A program made the translations under genes and the position numbers. From assembly GCA_046294495.1 (NCBI GenBank), contig JBKBKV010000019.1:1-33930 (forward strand): DNA of 33,930 bases, read 5' to 3'. Below, one piece after another: positions 1-9,770 of this stretch (position 1 is its first letter; each line of letters opens with the position of its first letter). Under the pieces are notes generated by a model. That model saw nothing but the letters and a program-made list of their open reading frames with translations, did not search any database and had not been told where the DNA came from. The stretch comes from HRBIN23 sp046294495 (lineage in GTDB: Bacteria; Chloroflexota; Dehalococcoidia; Lucifugimonadales; HRBIN23).

Positions 1-7
1 TACTCCC

Positions 8-1465
8 CTACCGCCACCGCTCTATCACTACCTTCTGCTCTGTGTAGAAGCCCACCGCGTCGCGTCCTTGCCCGTTAAGCACGCCGAAGAAACTCTCTTT
101 CCATCCGCTGAAGGGGAAGAAGGCCACCGGCGCCGGCACCCCTATGTTTATCCCTACATTCCCTACAGGCACCTGGCTCCGAAACTGGCGTGCAGCGCCC
201 CCACTACGGGTAAAGATGCTGGCGGCATTGCCATAGGGATTGGCAGCGATGACCTGGATTGCCTCGTCTAGGGTTTGGGTGTGCATCAGGGTGAGCACAG
301 GGCCGAAAATCTCGGTGTGCATAAGGGAGCTGGACAGGGGGACATCCTCCAGAATGGTGGGGCGGATGAAGTTCCCCTGCTCGTAGCCGGGGATGTGGGG
401 GTTGCGTCCATCCACCACAGCCTTTCCCCCCTCCTCTAGCCCCTGAGCGATAAGCCCCTCAATGCGCGCTTTGCTTTGGCGGGTGATAACAGGCCCCATC
501 TCTACTCCTTCATCCAGTCCATACCCCACCCGTAGGGATAGGGCCCTCTGGGTGATGGCTTCCCGGAATGGGGCGTGGGCCTCGCCCACCGTTACCGCAA
601 CCGAAGCAGCCAGACACCGCTGGCCGGCGCACCCGAAAGCGCTCTCGGCCATGGCTCTCGCGGCCAGGTCCATATCGGCGTCGGGCATAATGACCACATG
701 GTTCTTGGCCCCCGCCTGGCATTGCACACGCTTGCCGTTGGCTGCAGCCCGCGCATAGATGTAGCGGGCCACAGGGGTTGAGCCCACCATGCTGATGGCC
801 CGCACTTGGGGATGGTCAAGGAGGGCGTCCACCGTCTCTTTGGCGCCGTTCACCAGGTTCACCACGCCCGGGGGCAGGCCAGTTGCTTCCAGTAACTGGA
901 AAAGGCGCTGGGCGGTGAGAGGCACCTTCTCCGAAGGCTTGAGAATGAAGGTGTTGCCGCAGGCGATGGCGTAGGGCAGGAACCATAGGGGAATCATAGC
1001 GGGGAAGTTGAAGGGGGTGATAGCGGCGACAACCCCCAAAGGCTGGCGAAGCACCGCCTCGTCTATGCCCTGGACTATGTCCTCGGAGTTATATCCTTGC
1101 ATCAGGATGGGGATCCCACAGGCAACCTCCACATTCTCTATTCCACGCCGCACCTCCCCTTTGGCCTCTGCCAGGGTCTTGCCGTTCTCCTTCACGATTA
1201 GGCGCGCCAACTCGTCCAGATGTGCCTCAAGAAGAGCCTTGAGGCGGAAGAGGTATTGCACCCGCTCCACCGCAGGGGTGCGTGCCCATTGAGGGAAGGC
1301 GGTGATGGCCGCTTGCACCGCCGCATCTACCTGATAGGGACCGGAAAGGGGTGTGTGGGCGAGCAACTCATTGGTGGCCGGGTTAGTAACTTCCACGGAG
1401 TGGTTGGCCTCGGCAGCGCGCCATTGGCCGTTGATGAAGTTGAGCACGACCTTGTCTGCAGGCAT
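8..1465 (-). CDS. mmsA: CoA-acylating methylmalonate-semialdehyde dehydrogenase
   Basis: This protein of 485 aa belongs to the aldehyde dehydrogenase superfamily. The family oxidises methylmalonate semialdehyde or malonate semialdehyde with NAD and CoA, giving propionyl-CoA or acetyl-CoA, in valine or inositol catabolism. The sequence shows the N-terminal FINGQW start typical of MmsA/IolA, the ITPFNFP segment near residue 150, the KPSE NAD-binding motif near 176-179, and the catalytic Cys284 in GCAGQRCLA. Length matches the family (about 485-500 aa). The ATG is preceded by a strong GAGGAGGGG ribosome site. It is complete, with the stop 8 bases from the window edge. It is separated from the upstream glucan operon by its own candidate promoter. 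Substrate choice between methylmalonate and malonate semialdehyde cannot be read from the sequence alone. Confidence 0.93.
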   Translation of the reverse strand: MPADKVVLNFINGQWRAAEANHSVEVTNPATNELLAHTPLSGPYQVDAAVQAAITAFPQWARTPAVERVQYLFRLKALLEAHLDELARLIVKENGKTLAEAKGEVRRGIENVEVACGIPILMQGYNSEDIVQGIDEAVLRQPLGVVAAITPFNFPAMIPLWFLPYAIACGNTFILKPSEKVPLTAQRLFQLLEATGLPPGVVNLVNGAKETVDALLDHPQVRAISMVGSTPVARYIYARAAANGKRVQCQAGAKNHVVIMPDADMDLAARAMAESAFGCAGQRCLAASVAVTVGEAHAPFREAITQRALSLRVGYGLDEGVEMGPVITRQSKARIEGLIAQGLEEGGKAVVDGRNPHIPGYEQGNFIRPTILEDVPLSSSLMHTEIFGPVLTLMHTQTLDEAIQVIAANPYGNAASIFTRSGGAARQFRSQVPVGNVGINIGVPAPVAFFPFSGWKESFFGVLNGQGRDAVGFYTEQKVVIERWR

Positions 1466-1498
1466 GGCCCCTCCTCATTGCGGGCGTCGTCGGCACTT

Positions 1499-1528
1499 AT
1501 TGTAAAACGCCCCAAAATAGGTGGTCTA
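1499..1528 (-). promoter_or_regulatory. Candidate sigma-70 promoter for mmsA
   Basis: On the minus strand there is TAGACC (1523-1528), an 18-nt spacer and TACAAT (1499-1504), matching the consensus at 4/6 and 5/6 positions. The predicted start of transcription lies about 27 nt before the mmsA ATG. It sits in the only gap between the GH57 gene and mmsA. Confidence 0.35.
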
Positions 1529-1536
1529 CCGCCCCC

Positions 1537-3961
1537 CTACGCTACTCGCACAGAGAGCAGTTCCCCCAACGCCTTGAAAAGGTCTACCCATACCTTTGCC
1601 TCCCCATCCCCTTGCTGGGCACGATGTTGGAAGTCGGGATAAACGGTCTTCAGGAGGGTGTAGTAGGTGTTCTGGAGGTTCCACAGGTCTGGGGCGAAGG
1701 GCAAGGAGCGAGCCACCTCCACGGCGTCCCGCATGTCTTTCAGGAGGGGGATGTCATCCGGGGTGTCGGCCAGGCGAGCCATAAGGCGCTCCAGGGCCTG
1801 GCGCAGGAGCAGGGAGAGCAAGTCCCTGTCCAGGCCCACCTGCCAGTCCTGGGCCTCCTGCACTAGGGATGTGATACGCCCCAGGTCCAAGCCGTTGCCG
1901 TTAAGGGCCCTGCGCAGGTCGGCGTTGATGGCTACCTCGGCCGCCCGACGCAGGGCGCGGGGCAGGGGATAGCCTAACCCGGACAGGAAGCGCATCAACG
2001 GGTGGTGGCGCTGGTAAAGTTGCCGGTAAGCAGTTTCCGCTTCCTCTACGGTGGATTGGAGAATTAGATTGAGGATCCTTCGCTGTTCGTCCCGGAAGAG
2101 GGAGCGCAGGGAGTAGGTTGCAGCCCCGTAGTTCTTCTCCAGGATGGAAAGGGCGCTGGGGATGTCTGCGCGGAGGAAGGCGCTTTTCAAGGCTTCTGCC
2201 AGCAAGCGGTGTGCCTCGTGTCCGGGGAAGTCGCTCACCCCCCCGACCAGGTTGTGGCCCCCGAAGTGTAAGACAGCTGAGCAAAGGCGGGACGACTCCA
2301 GGGTTATCTGAGAAGTAACCTTTACTCTCCCTACGGCGAGGCGGTTTTCACCCACATTCAGGGTCTCATAGTCCTCTTGCTCCACGGTGTAAGAGTAAAC
2401 AGTTGCCTGGACAGGATAGGGCTGGAAGAGGGCGCTGACAGCGTAGTGGGCCGCCACTCGCTTCAAGTCCACCATGGCGGGGCGGACAAACTTGTCGTAG
2501 ATGTGGCGTCCGTCCTTATGCTCTGCCAGGTTGCTCTTGGCCCGCTCCAGGATGCGCAGGAAGTCCGGCTCCAGGGGCCTCCGGAACAGCTCCTCCCCCA
2601 GTTGAAGGGCGCGGGCAGCATACTGGAGCACCTGCACGGTTTCCAGGCCCGAGATGTCGTCGAAGAACCAACCACAACTGGTATACATCAGCATGGCGTG
2701 GCGCTGGAGTTCCAGCAGTTTCAGCAGGGTAACTTGCTCCTCTTCCGACAGGGGGTGGGTGGCGTGCCGACTCAGGAACTCCTGGCGCGCCTGGGGGGAG
2801 CGGTCTATCACCAGCGAGATATAGTCGTTGCGTGCCTCCCAGGGGTCTTTCACCAGGTGGCTGGCCGCCTCTTCGTAGAGGGGGATGAGAGTGTCCCGAA
2901 GCCAGTCCATGCTCTCGCGGAGGGGGGCGCGCCACTCCTGGCTCCACTCGGGGTGGCGTCCCGTGTTGCACCCACACCCTTTGCGCCAGCGCTCTACACC
3001 GTGGGCGCAACTCCACGAGGTGTTTTCAACGATTTCCGCCTGGCTGGCCGGGGGGTGCTTGGTTAGGTATTCCCCGTAGACAGTTAGGCGGGCCAGCCCC
3101 CTGCTCTCAATAGCGTGCAAGGCGTAGGCCAGGGCCATATCCCCGTGGGGGCGGTGGTGGCCATAGGTCTCGCCATCGGTGGCGATGTGGACAATCTGGG
3201 GCCAGGGTCGCCCATCTCGGAAGGTGCTCGAGAGGCGGTGGGCGAAAGCCTCTCCGCTCTTCAGAAGGTCCTGAAAGGCCACGGCATGGGCAATGGGGCC
3301 GTCGTAGAAGAAGACGGTGATGGTGCGCCCGGAGGGGAGGTGCACTGTATAGGGAGTGGTGGGGTCTATTCCCCCGTTGCACTCCTGCCAGGGGCCAGCG
3401 CCGTGGCGGAAGCGCCGTGCCTGGTGGGGGGCCAGAATAGTGAAGCGGATGCCCAGTTCCGCCAGGATCTCCAGCGTCTGGGTGTCTACCGCCGTCTCGG
3501 GGAGCCACATGCCTTCAGGCANNNNNNNNNNNNNNNNNNNNNNNNNNNNNNNNNNNNNNNNNNNNNNNNNNNNNNNNNNNNNNNNNNNNNNNNNNNNNNN
3601 NNNNNNNNNNNNNNNNNNNNNCCTGTGCAGCGGCCGAGCCGTGCCCAGAGAAGGTCTGTTGGCTTTGTTTGTCGGCTTGCAGGATGGCCTGGTAGGTCTC
3701 CGGGGCGTGGCGCTCCATCCAGGCCAGAAGGGTTGGGCCAAAGTTGAAGCTTATCTTTGCGTAGTTGTTGACGATAGCGGTGATGCGCCCAGCCTGGTCA
3801 AGGATGCGAGAGGCGCTGTTGGGGGCATAGCATTCAGCGGTAATGCGCTGGTTCCAGTCGTGGTAAGGGAACGCCGAATCCTGGAGTTCAATCGCCTCCA
3901 GCCAGGGGTTCTCCCTGGGGGGTTGATAGAAGTGGCAGTGGATACATACATACCGTTCCAT
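1537..3961 (-). CDS. Glycoside hydrolase family 57 protein (DUF3536 type), interrupted by assembly gap
   Basis: This is a GH57 retaining alpha-glucan hydrolase or transferase of the DUF3536-containing subgroup, probably cytoplasmic. The N-terminal half begins MERYVCIHCHFYQPP, with the GH57 motif-1 histidines, and continues through the NNYAKISFNFGPTLL segment up to GHGSAAAQ. After the gap come PEGMWLPETAVD, which holds the probable nucleophile Glu, and TDGETYGHHRPHGD, which holds the probable acid/base Asp. A long C-terminal DUF3536 region follows. The two halves are in different frames across the 100 N, as expected when the true gap length is a multiple of three rather than 100. About 807 aa are expected in total. 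It is the last gene of the glgC-malQ-glgP-glgB operon, 18 bp after glgB. The exact reaction of DUF3536 GH57 enzymes is not established, so no gene symbol is given. Confidence 0.85.
3522..3621. other. Assembly gap of 100 N
   Basis: Exactly 100 N lie inside the GH57 gene. The flanking codons fit the family: on the coding strand the left edge ends CAG-G, and the right edge resumes NTG-CCT-GAA. The missing part should encode roughly 32-34 residues, including the segment between the SGHGSA and PEGMWLPE motifs. The true length should be divisible by three. Confidence 0.97.
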
Positions 3962-3979
3962 CGCTTCAGCCCCAGACGC

Positions 3980-5917
3980 CTAAGGAGTTGTCTCTCGGGC
4001 CTCCTGTAAGGCGTGGTTTTTGAGGAAAAGGATAGCCAAGGGGGGCAGGGTCAGTTCAAGGGAATAGGGGCGGTTGTGAAAGGGAATTGGCGTGGCTTCT
4101 ACGCCCCCCAGGTTGCCCACGCCACTGCCACCGTATTCCTGGGCGTCGCTGTTTAGTAGTTCGCGCCAGAAGCCCGGGTATGGCACGCCCACCCGGTAAC
4201 CGAAGCGAGGCACTGGCGTGAAGTTACATACCACAACAATGGGGGTATGGGGGGCGTGCCCCCGGCGCAGGAAGGAGATAACGCTCTGTTGGGCATCGGC
4301 GCAGTCTATCCACTCAAAGCCGCCAGGGGCGCAGTCTTGCTGGTGAAGGGCAGGTTCCTGGCGATAGAGGCGGTTCAAGTCGCGCACCCACCGTTGCACC
4401 CCTCTGTGCATAGGCGAAGCCAGCAGGTGCCACTCCAGGCTCCCCTCATGCTCCCACTCTCGTTCCTGGCCGAACTCACCCCCCATGAAGAGGAGTTTCT
4501 TGCCCGCCTGGGCATACATGTATCCCAGGAGCAGGCGAAGGTTGGCGAACTTCTGCCACGGGTCCCCAGGCATCTTACCCAGGAGGGAGCCTTTACCATA
4601 CACCACTTCATCGTGGGAGAGGGGGAGGACATAGTTCTCCGAAAAGGCATACTGTGAACGGAAGGTCAAACGGTCGTGGTGGTATTTGCGGAAGATGGGG
4701 TCGTGGCGGAAGTAGTCCAGGGTATCGTGCATCCAGCCCATGTCCCACTTGAGGCCGAAGCCCAACCCCCCCAGGTAGGTGGGACGAGAGACCATGGGCC
4801 AGGCGGTGGACTCCTCGGCGATGGTGTGCACATCAGGGTAGTTGCGGTAGACCTCTTCGTTGAGGCGGCGCAGGAAGGCGATGGCCTCCAGGTTCTCCCG
4901 CCCCCCATACTCGTTGGGCAGCCACTCCCCCGGCTTGCGGGAGTAGTCCAGGTAAAGCATGGAGGCCACGGCGTCTATGCGCAGGCCGTCGGCGTGGTAT
5001 TTGTCCAGCCAGAAGAGGGCGCTGCTGATGAGGAGACTGCGCACCTCGTAACGCCCGTAGTTGAAGATGAGGCTGTGCCACTCGGGATGGAGGCCCTTGC
5101 GGGGGTCTGCGTGCTCGTAGAGTTGGGTGCCGTCAAAAAAGGCCAGGGCGTGGGCATCGCTGGGAAAGTGGGATGGCACCCAGTCCAGGATTACGCCGAT
5201 GCCGTTCTGGTGCATGTGGTCAACAAGGAACATGAAGTCCTGAGGGGTGCCGTAGCGGCTGGAGGGGGCAAAGTAGCCGGTGATTTCGTAGCCCCAGGAG
5301 CCATAGAAGGGGTGCTCCATAACCGGCAGGAACTCCACATGGGTGAAGCCCATCTCCTTGACATAATGGGCTAGAAGGGGGGCTACCTCCCGGTAGGTGA
5401 GGAAACGCCCCCCTTCGCCCCGCATCCAGGAGCCCAGGTGCACTTCGTAGATGGACACGGGAGTGTCCAGGGCGTTGCGCTGGCGGCGATGGGCCATCCA
5501 TTCCCTGTCTCCCCACGGGTAGTCCAGGTCCCAGACTATAGAGGCGGTTTTAGGGGGTGTCTCGCAGAAAAAGGCGAGGGGGTCGGCCTTGTCGGCCTGG
5601 AAGCCGTTGCGAGAGCAGATGTGGAACTTGTATAGGCTCCCTGTGGGCACGCCAGGGATGAACCCCTCCCAAATGCCCGAGTGCCCCCTAGGGCGCAAGG
5701 GGTGGCATCCCTTCTCCCAGCCGTTGAAATCGCCTATAACCGACACCTGCTCCGCATTGGGCGCCCACACAGCGAAGTATATGCCCCTCTCTCGGCCCAC
5801 AGACAGCGGGTGCGCCCCCAATTTGGTGTAGATACGGTAGTGGGTGCCCTCATTGAAAAGGAACAGGTCCAGGTCTGAAAGGAGGCTGACATCGTAGCGC
5901 ACGGATGGGGTGCTCAT
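3980..5917 (-). CDS. glgB: 1,4-alpha-glucan branching enzyme (GH13)
   Basis: This enzyme forms alpha-1,6 branches in glycogen. The chosen ATG (5917) gives 645 aa starting MSTPSVRYDVS; an upstream in-frame extension lies inside glgP and looks non-native. A CBM48 domain spans about residues 20-120 (YFAVWAPNAEQVSVIGDFNGW). The GH13 barrel follows, with nucleophile Asp315 in GLRIDAV, acid/base Glu368 in TIAEEST and Asp436 in LSHDEV. A C-terminal beta domain ends near residue 640. The start codon overlaps the glgP stop as ATGA, so the two are probably translationally coupled. No truncation or missing catalytic residue is visible. Confidence 0.96.
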   Translation of the reverse strand: MSTPSVRYDVSLLSDLDLFLFNEGTHYRIYTKLGAHPLSVGRERGIYFAVWAPNAEQVSVIGDFNGWEKGCHPLRPRGHSGIWEGFIPGVPTGSLYKFHICSRNGFQADKADPLAFFCETPPKTASIVWDLDYPWGDREWMAHRRQRNALDTPVSIYEVHLGSWMRGEGGRFLTYREVAPLLAHYVKEMGFTHVEFLPVMEHPFYGSWGYEITGYFAPSSRYGTPQDFMFLVDHMHQNGIGVILDWVPSHFPSDAHALAFFDGTQLYEHADPRKGLHPEWHSLIFNYGRYEVRSLLISSALFWLDKYHADGLRIDAVASMLYLDYSRKPGEWLPNEYGGRENLEAIAFLRRLNEEVYRNYPDVHTIAEESTAWPMVSRPTYLGGLGFGLKWDMGWMHDTLDYFRHDPIFRKYHHDRLTFRSQYAFSENYVLPLSHDEVVYGKGSLLGKMPGDPWQKFANLRLLLGYMYAQAGKKLLFMGGEFGQEREWEHEGSLEWHLLASPMHRGVQRWVRDLNRLYRQEPALHQQDCAPGGFEWIDCADAQQSVISFLRRGHAPHTPIVVVCNFTPVPRFGYRVGVPYPGFWRELLNSDAQEYGGSGVGNLGGVEATPIPFHNRPYSLELTLPPLAILFLKNHALQEARETTP

Positions 5918-7617
5918 GTCTGGCCCTCGGGGGTGTAGGCAGTGAGGAGGTATTGGTGGAGCATGCGTTGGGCGGTGAAGTATGAGCCATTGTGGGCGAT
6001 GGCACACCGCATCACCTGGGTGTAGGCCCTGGGCTGATGGTAGAACATAGGGAGAATGACACGCTCCAGTTTATCGTAGAGGGCGTGGGCCTCCTGCGCG
6101 GGGTTGCTCTCCGGCTTTCGCCCGCCGATGGCCCAGCCGGTAACGCCTTCTATGTGGCCCTCCAACCACCAGCCGTCCAGGATACTGAGGCTAGGGACGC
6201 CGTTGAGTGCGGCTTTCATCCCACTGGTGCCGCAGGCCTCCAGGGGTTTGCGGGGGGTATTGAGCCACAGGTCTACCCCGGCGCATATCTTGGCTGCCAG
6301 CGCCATATCATACTCTTCCAGATATACTACCGGGAGGCTGTCTCCAAGCGCGGCAGCGGCCTGGAAGACCTTGCGAATGAGGGCTTTGCCTTCGGCATCT
6401 TTGGGGTGGGCCTTGCCCCCAAAAATCACTTGCATACGCCCCACCCGCTCCACAATCTGGCGCAAGCGTGCCAAGTCGGAAAAGAGGAAGTCCATGCGCT
6501 TGTAGCCTGTGGCCCGGCGGGCGAAGCCGATGGTGAACACGGAGGGATCGATTCGTCGCCCAGTGCGCTGCTCTACCTCCCCCAGGAGGGCGTGCTTGGC
6601 TTCCAAGTGGGCCTGCCAAATGTCTTCCAGGGGGATGGCATTGGCATAGCGCAGTAGGAAGTTATCCCTCTGCCAGCCCTTGAGATAGCGGTCGTAGAGG
6701 GAGTGGAAGGGGGGAGAGACCCAGGTAGTGGCGTGGACACCGTTGGTGATAGCGTGGAGGCGGGTGTGGGGGAACATGGCCTGGGCTACCTCCCGGTGGC
6801 GGGCGGAGACGGCGTTGAGCCAGCCAGCCAGGGATATGGCCAGGCGGGTCATATCTAATGTGTTACTCTCCAGACAGTCAAGGGCCCTCAATACGGCTGT
6901 GTATCTTTCCCCCAGAACAGCCCTGACCACGGGCCGGGGGAAGCGGTCGTGGCCGGCAGGCACAGGGGTGTGCGTGGTAAAAACGCACCGGCGTCGGACA
7001 GCCTCAATGTCTGCCGGGGTGGCGGTGGAACGCCCCTGGGTTGCCAGGCGCTCTTCCAGAAGGGCCAGTGCTACTAACGCCGTGTGCCCCTCGTTCATAT
7101 GGTAGATGTTCACCTGGCACCCGAGGGCGCGCAGTAGGGCAACACCTCCCAGCCCCAGAACCGCCTCCTGGAGCAGGCGGTAGCGCCGTCCTCCGCCATA
7201 AAGGCAGTCGGTGATGGCCCTGTCAACGGGATGGTTCTCCGGGATGTCTGTGTCCAAGAGATACACAGGCACACTGCCGCCGTCTATGCCTTGCACCCGA
7301 TAAAGCCACGCCCTAACCTGCACTGCCCTCCCCGAAAGGGTAAGGGTAACCTGTTGGGGCACCGGCTCCAGGATTTCCTCTGGCGACCAGGAGGAAGGGG
7401 TCTCGTGCTGGCCCCCCAGGGGGCCGAGGTGTTGGCGGAAGTAGCCCTTGCGATGCACCAGGGAGATGCCCAGCATAGGGATACCCATATCAGCGGCGGC
7501 CCGCAAAGTATCGCCGGCCAAAACCCCTAACCCTCCGCTGTAGGTGGGGATGGTGGGGGTGAGGGCCATCTCCATGCAAAAATAGGCAATGACAGGGCGG
7601 AGATCCTGATTGCTCAT
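5914..7617 (-). CDS. glgP: Alpha-glucan phosphorylase (short type)
   Basis: This PLP-dependent GT35 phosphorylase releases glucose-1-phosphate from the non-reducing ends of alpha-glucan. At 567 aa it belongs to the short subgroup rather than the roughly 800-aa E. coli type. Visible motifs are TYSGGLGVLAGDTLRAAAD near the N-terminus, the MNEGH segment, VFTTHTPVPAGHD, GFARRATGYKRMD, and CGTSGMKAALNG with the probable PLP Lys near residue 468. It lies 7 bp after malQ and overlaps glgB by 4 bp, inside the glycogen operon. With MalQ it provides glucan degradation and remodelling. The ribosome site is not strong, and coupling to malQ is likely. Confidence 0.93.
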   Translation of the reverse strand: MSNQDLRPVIAYFCMEMALTPTIPTYSGGLGVLAGDTLRAAADMGIPMLGISLVHRKGYFRQHLGPLGGQHETPSSWSPEEILEPVPQQVTLTLSGRAVQVRAWLYRVQGIDGGSVPVYLLDTDIPENHPVDRAITDCLYGGGRRYRLLQEAVLGLGGVALLRALGCQVNIYHMNEGHTALVALALLEERLATQGRSTATPADIEAVRRRCVFTTHTPVPAGHDRFPRPVVRAVLGERYTAVLRALDCLESNTLDMTRLAISLAGWLNAVSARHREVAQAMFPHTRLHAITNGVHATTWVSPPFHSLYDRYLKGWQRDNFLLRYANAIPLEDIWQAHLEAKHALLGEVEQRTGRRIDPSVFTIGFARRATGYKRMDFLFSDLARLRQIVERVGRMQVIFGGKAHPKDAEGKALIRKVFQAAAALGDSLPVVYLEEYDMALAAKICAGVDLWLNTPRKPLEACGTSGMKAALNGVPSLSILDGWWLEGHIEGVTGWAIGGRKPESNPAQEAHALYDKLERVILPMFYHQPRAYTQVMRCAIAHNGSYFTAQRMLHQYLLTAYTPEGQT

Positions 7618-7624
7618 AAGGGTG

Positions 7625-9751
7625 CTATGTCCTGGGGCGGGCTAGGGCTATCTGGCGGAGCGTCCCCACTACCGGGGGCAAGTGGATGAACTCCTCTAAG
7701 GAGTAACGGGCCTTTCTGCGCCAGTTGGGACGCTCTACGGTGGTGCCCGGGACATTCTGAGGCTGGCGTTCCAACCATAGGTCTTCTAGGTTCACGATAA
7801 GGAAGGCGGCTGGGCTGTGGGCCAGAAGGGCCAGGCAGGCCTCCAGCACCCGTTGCGGGTCGTTGGGGTTCCCTGTGAGCCACCCTTCCCGCTGGAGAAA
7901 GGTAACCAGGGCTTTCTTGAGGGTTTGGCGCCAAGCCTTTTCCCGTGCAACGCCAGCCGCGTCTAGCAGACCCAGGGCGTGGCGGTCCTCTATGTCGTCA
8001 CCGTGCCAGAAGGCGGCGAAGGGGGGCATATCGTGGGTGTTCAGAGAGGCGACGACTTGCAGAGGCATAGGGGCGAGTGGCTGGTGGGGCGAGGGAGCCA
8101 GTTGGAACTGGAGCACGAAGGATCGGTAAAGGGCATGACAGGCCATGGCCGGGCGCACCTCCGGTGGCACGGTGCCCAAGTCCTCCCCAACTACCACGAC
8201 CCGGTGCCGCTGGGATTCTAACGCCAGGATAGCATAGAACTCCTCGGCAGGATAGCGCACATAGACGCCCTCTTTGGCCTCCATGCCTTTTGGAATCCAG
8301 AAAAGGCGGTGCAGGCCCATTACATGGTCTACACGCAGGATGCCTGCGCAGCTGAGCAGGTGGCGTAGGCTGGCAATGTAGTAGCGGTAGCCTTGCTGGC
8401 GCAGTCGTTGGGGATGCAAGGGGGGGAACCCCCAGTTCTGCCCTTTGCTAAAGAAGGCGTCTGGCGGGGCGCCCGTTGAGGCCCCTTCTACGAACAGGTC
8501 CCTCTCCTTCCAGGTGTCAAGACCATCGGGATGGACACCCAGGGGGAAGTCCAGCAGGAGACGAATGCCGCGCTGGCGCGCCGCTTGAGCCACGCTATCC
8601 ATCTGCTGATGGGCCAGCCATTGGACATACTGATAGTAGAAGGCACGGCAAGGGTCATAATCCCCTTCCACTATCTGGCCGGTGCGCAAGGGCGAGGGCC
8701 ATTGTTGCCAGGGGGTGCGCAGTTTTTCGTATACGGCGCGGAATCGGGCGTAGGTGTCTACCCAGGGGTGGGTTTCCAAGAAGCGGTGGAAAGCGGTGGC
8801 GCGCTGAGGGATACCCTGCCGATGCGCCTGGAACCAGCGGGCGAGGGTCTCCAACACCTGGCGCTTGGCCCCCATCAGGGCACGATAGTCCACCAGGGGT
8901 GAAGCGGAGAAGGCGTCTATCTGGCGCAGGAATGAGGGTGAAGCCAGGAGGGATTGGGCTTCGGGGCAGTGCTGCAGTTCGGGGATAGAGGCGATGTCTA
9001 TGTAGAACTCGTTCCAGAGGAGGCGGCTGACGGGGGCATAGGGGCTGGGGTGGCAAGGCTCCTCCAGGAAGGTCGCCAGCAGGGGCAGGGTGGCAACGAC
9101 GCTTCCTCCCAGGTCGGCTACCCACTGGGCGAGGGCGGCCAAAGCGGCGTAGTCGCCGCTTCCCCAGCCCCTACGGGTATGCAAGGCGTAGAGGGGGAGG
9201 AAAACCCCCCAGGCGGGGCGCTCTTCACCGGGAGGTGGGGTGAATGCCTTTAGAGGCGCGGAGATGATCAGGGATTCTACAGCCTGCCCAGGCAACTCCA
9301 GGACGAGGCGGTGGTAGCCCCAGGGTAGGCTCCCCGGCGAGGGCAGATGCTTCACTATGTAGCGAACGCCCTCTACCTGGGCGGCGCTGGTTGTAAGCAG
9401 GGCCTGGGCGGGCCACTCCCAGCGGCGCACCTCGCCCCGCTCATCCTGCAGGTGGGCTACTAGTGTAGCGGAAGCGGCCGATGCCGGCAGGCGGACCTTC
9501 AAAGGCAAGGGTGTGCCGTTCCAGGCCACGATCACAGGGTCTGCCATCTGTCGCCACAACTCCTGGCGGCGCTGGCGGAGGGCCGAGGGAACATCTTTAA
9601 GGCTTGCCAAAGGAGCGCCCAAGGCCTGCAAGACGGCCAGGAGGCTCGTTGGGGAGGCTTCGCGGCGTTGCTGGGCCGCATCGGTATATGCCGTTTGGAC
9701 GCCGTATAGGCGAGCCAGTCTGGGGAGAAGGTGCCAGCCAGTGCTGTCCAT
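7625..9751 (-). CDS. malQ: 4-alpha-glucanotransferase (amylomaltase, GH77)
   Basis: This GH77 enzyme transfers maltooligosaccharide units between glucans and recycles short chains left by GlgP. Starting at the ATG at 9751 it has 708 aa. That start has a good GGGAGGTG ribosome site and lies 19 bp after the glgC stop. A longer in-frame version would run into glgC and is rejected. The catalytic barrel shows the GH77 motifs: GSGDY near 197-201, nucleophile Asp475 in ILRVDHVMGLHRLFW, acid/base Glu523 in GEDLGTVP, and Asp574 in LNTHDMPPF. The N-terminal 170 or so residues form an extra domain, as in the longer E. coli-type MalQ. Confidence 0.93.
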   Translation of the reverse strand: MDSTGWHLLPRLARLYGVQTAYTDAAQQRREASPTSLLAVLQALGAPLASLKDVPSALRQRRQELWRQMADPVIVAWNGTPLPLKVRLPASAASATLVAHLQDERGEVRRWEWPAQALLTTSAAQVEGVRYIVKHLPSPGSLPWGYHRLVLELPGQAVESLIISAPLKAFTPPPGEERPAWGVFLPLYALHTRRGWGSGDYAALAALAQWVADLGGSVVATLPLLATFLEEPCHPSPYAPVSRLLWNEFYIDIASIPELQHCPEAQSLLASPSFLRQIDAFSASPLVDYRALMGAKRQVLETLARWFQAHRQGIPQRATAFHRFLETHPWVDTYARFRAVYEKLRTPWQQWPSPLRTGQIVEGDYDPCRAFYYQYVQWLAHQQMDSVAQAARQRGIRLLLDFPLGVHPDGLDTWKERDLFVEGASTGAPPDAFFSKGQNWGFPPLHPQRLRQQGYRYYIASLRHLLSCAGILRVDHVMGLHRLFWIPKGMEAKEGVYVRYPAEEFYAILALESQRHRVVVVGEDLGTVPPEVRPAMACHALYRSFVLQFQLAPSPHQPLAPMPLQVVASLNTHDMPPFAAFWHGDDIEDRHALGLLDAAGVAREKAWRQTLKKALVTFLQREGWLTGNPNDPQRVLEACLALLAHSPAAFLIVNLEDLWLERQPQNVPGTTVERPNWRRKARYSLEEFIHLPPVVGTLRQIALARPRT

Positions 9752-9770
9752 CCACCGGGCACCTCCCTGC

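Noticed and set aside
2377..3066. Long open frame antisense to the GH57 gene.
   Set aside because: It mirrors a coding strand with clear GH57 motifs, has no recognisable domain, and arises from high GC content.
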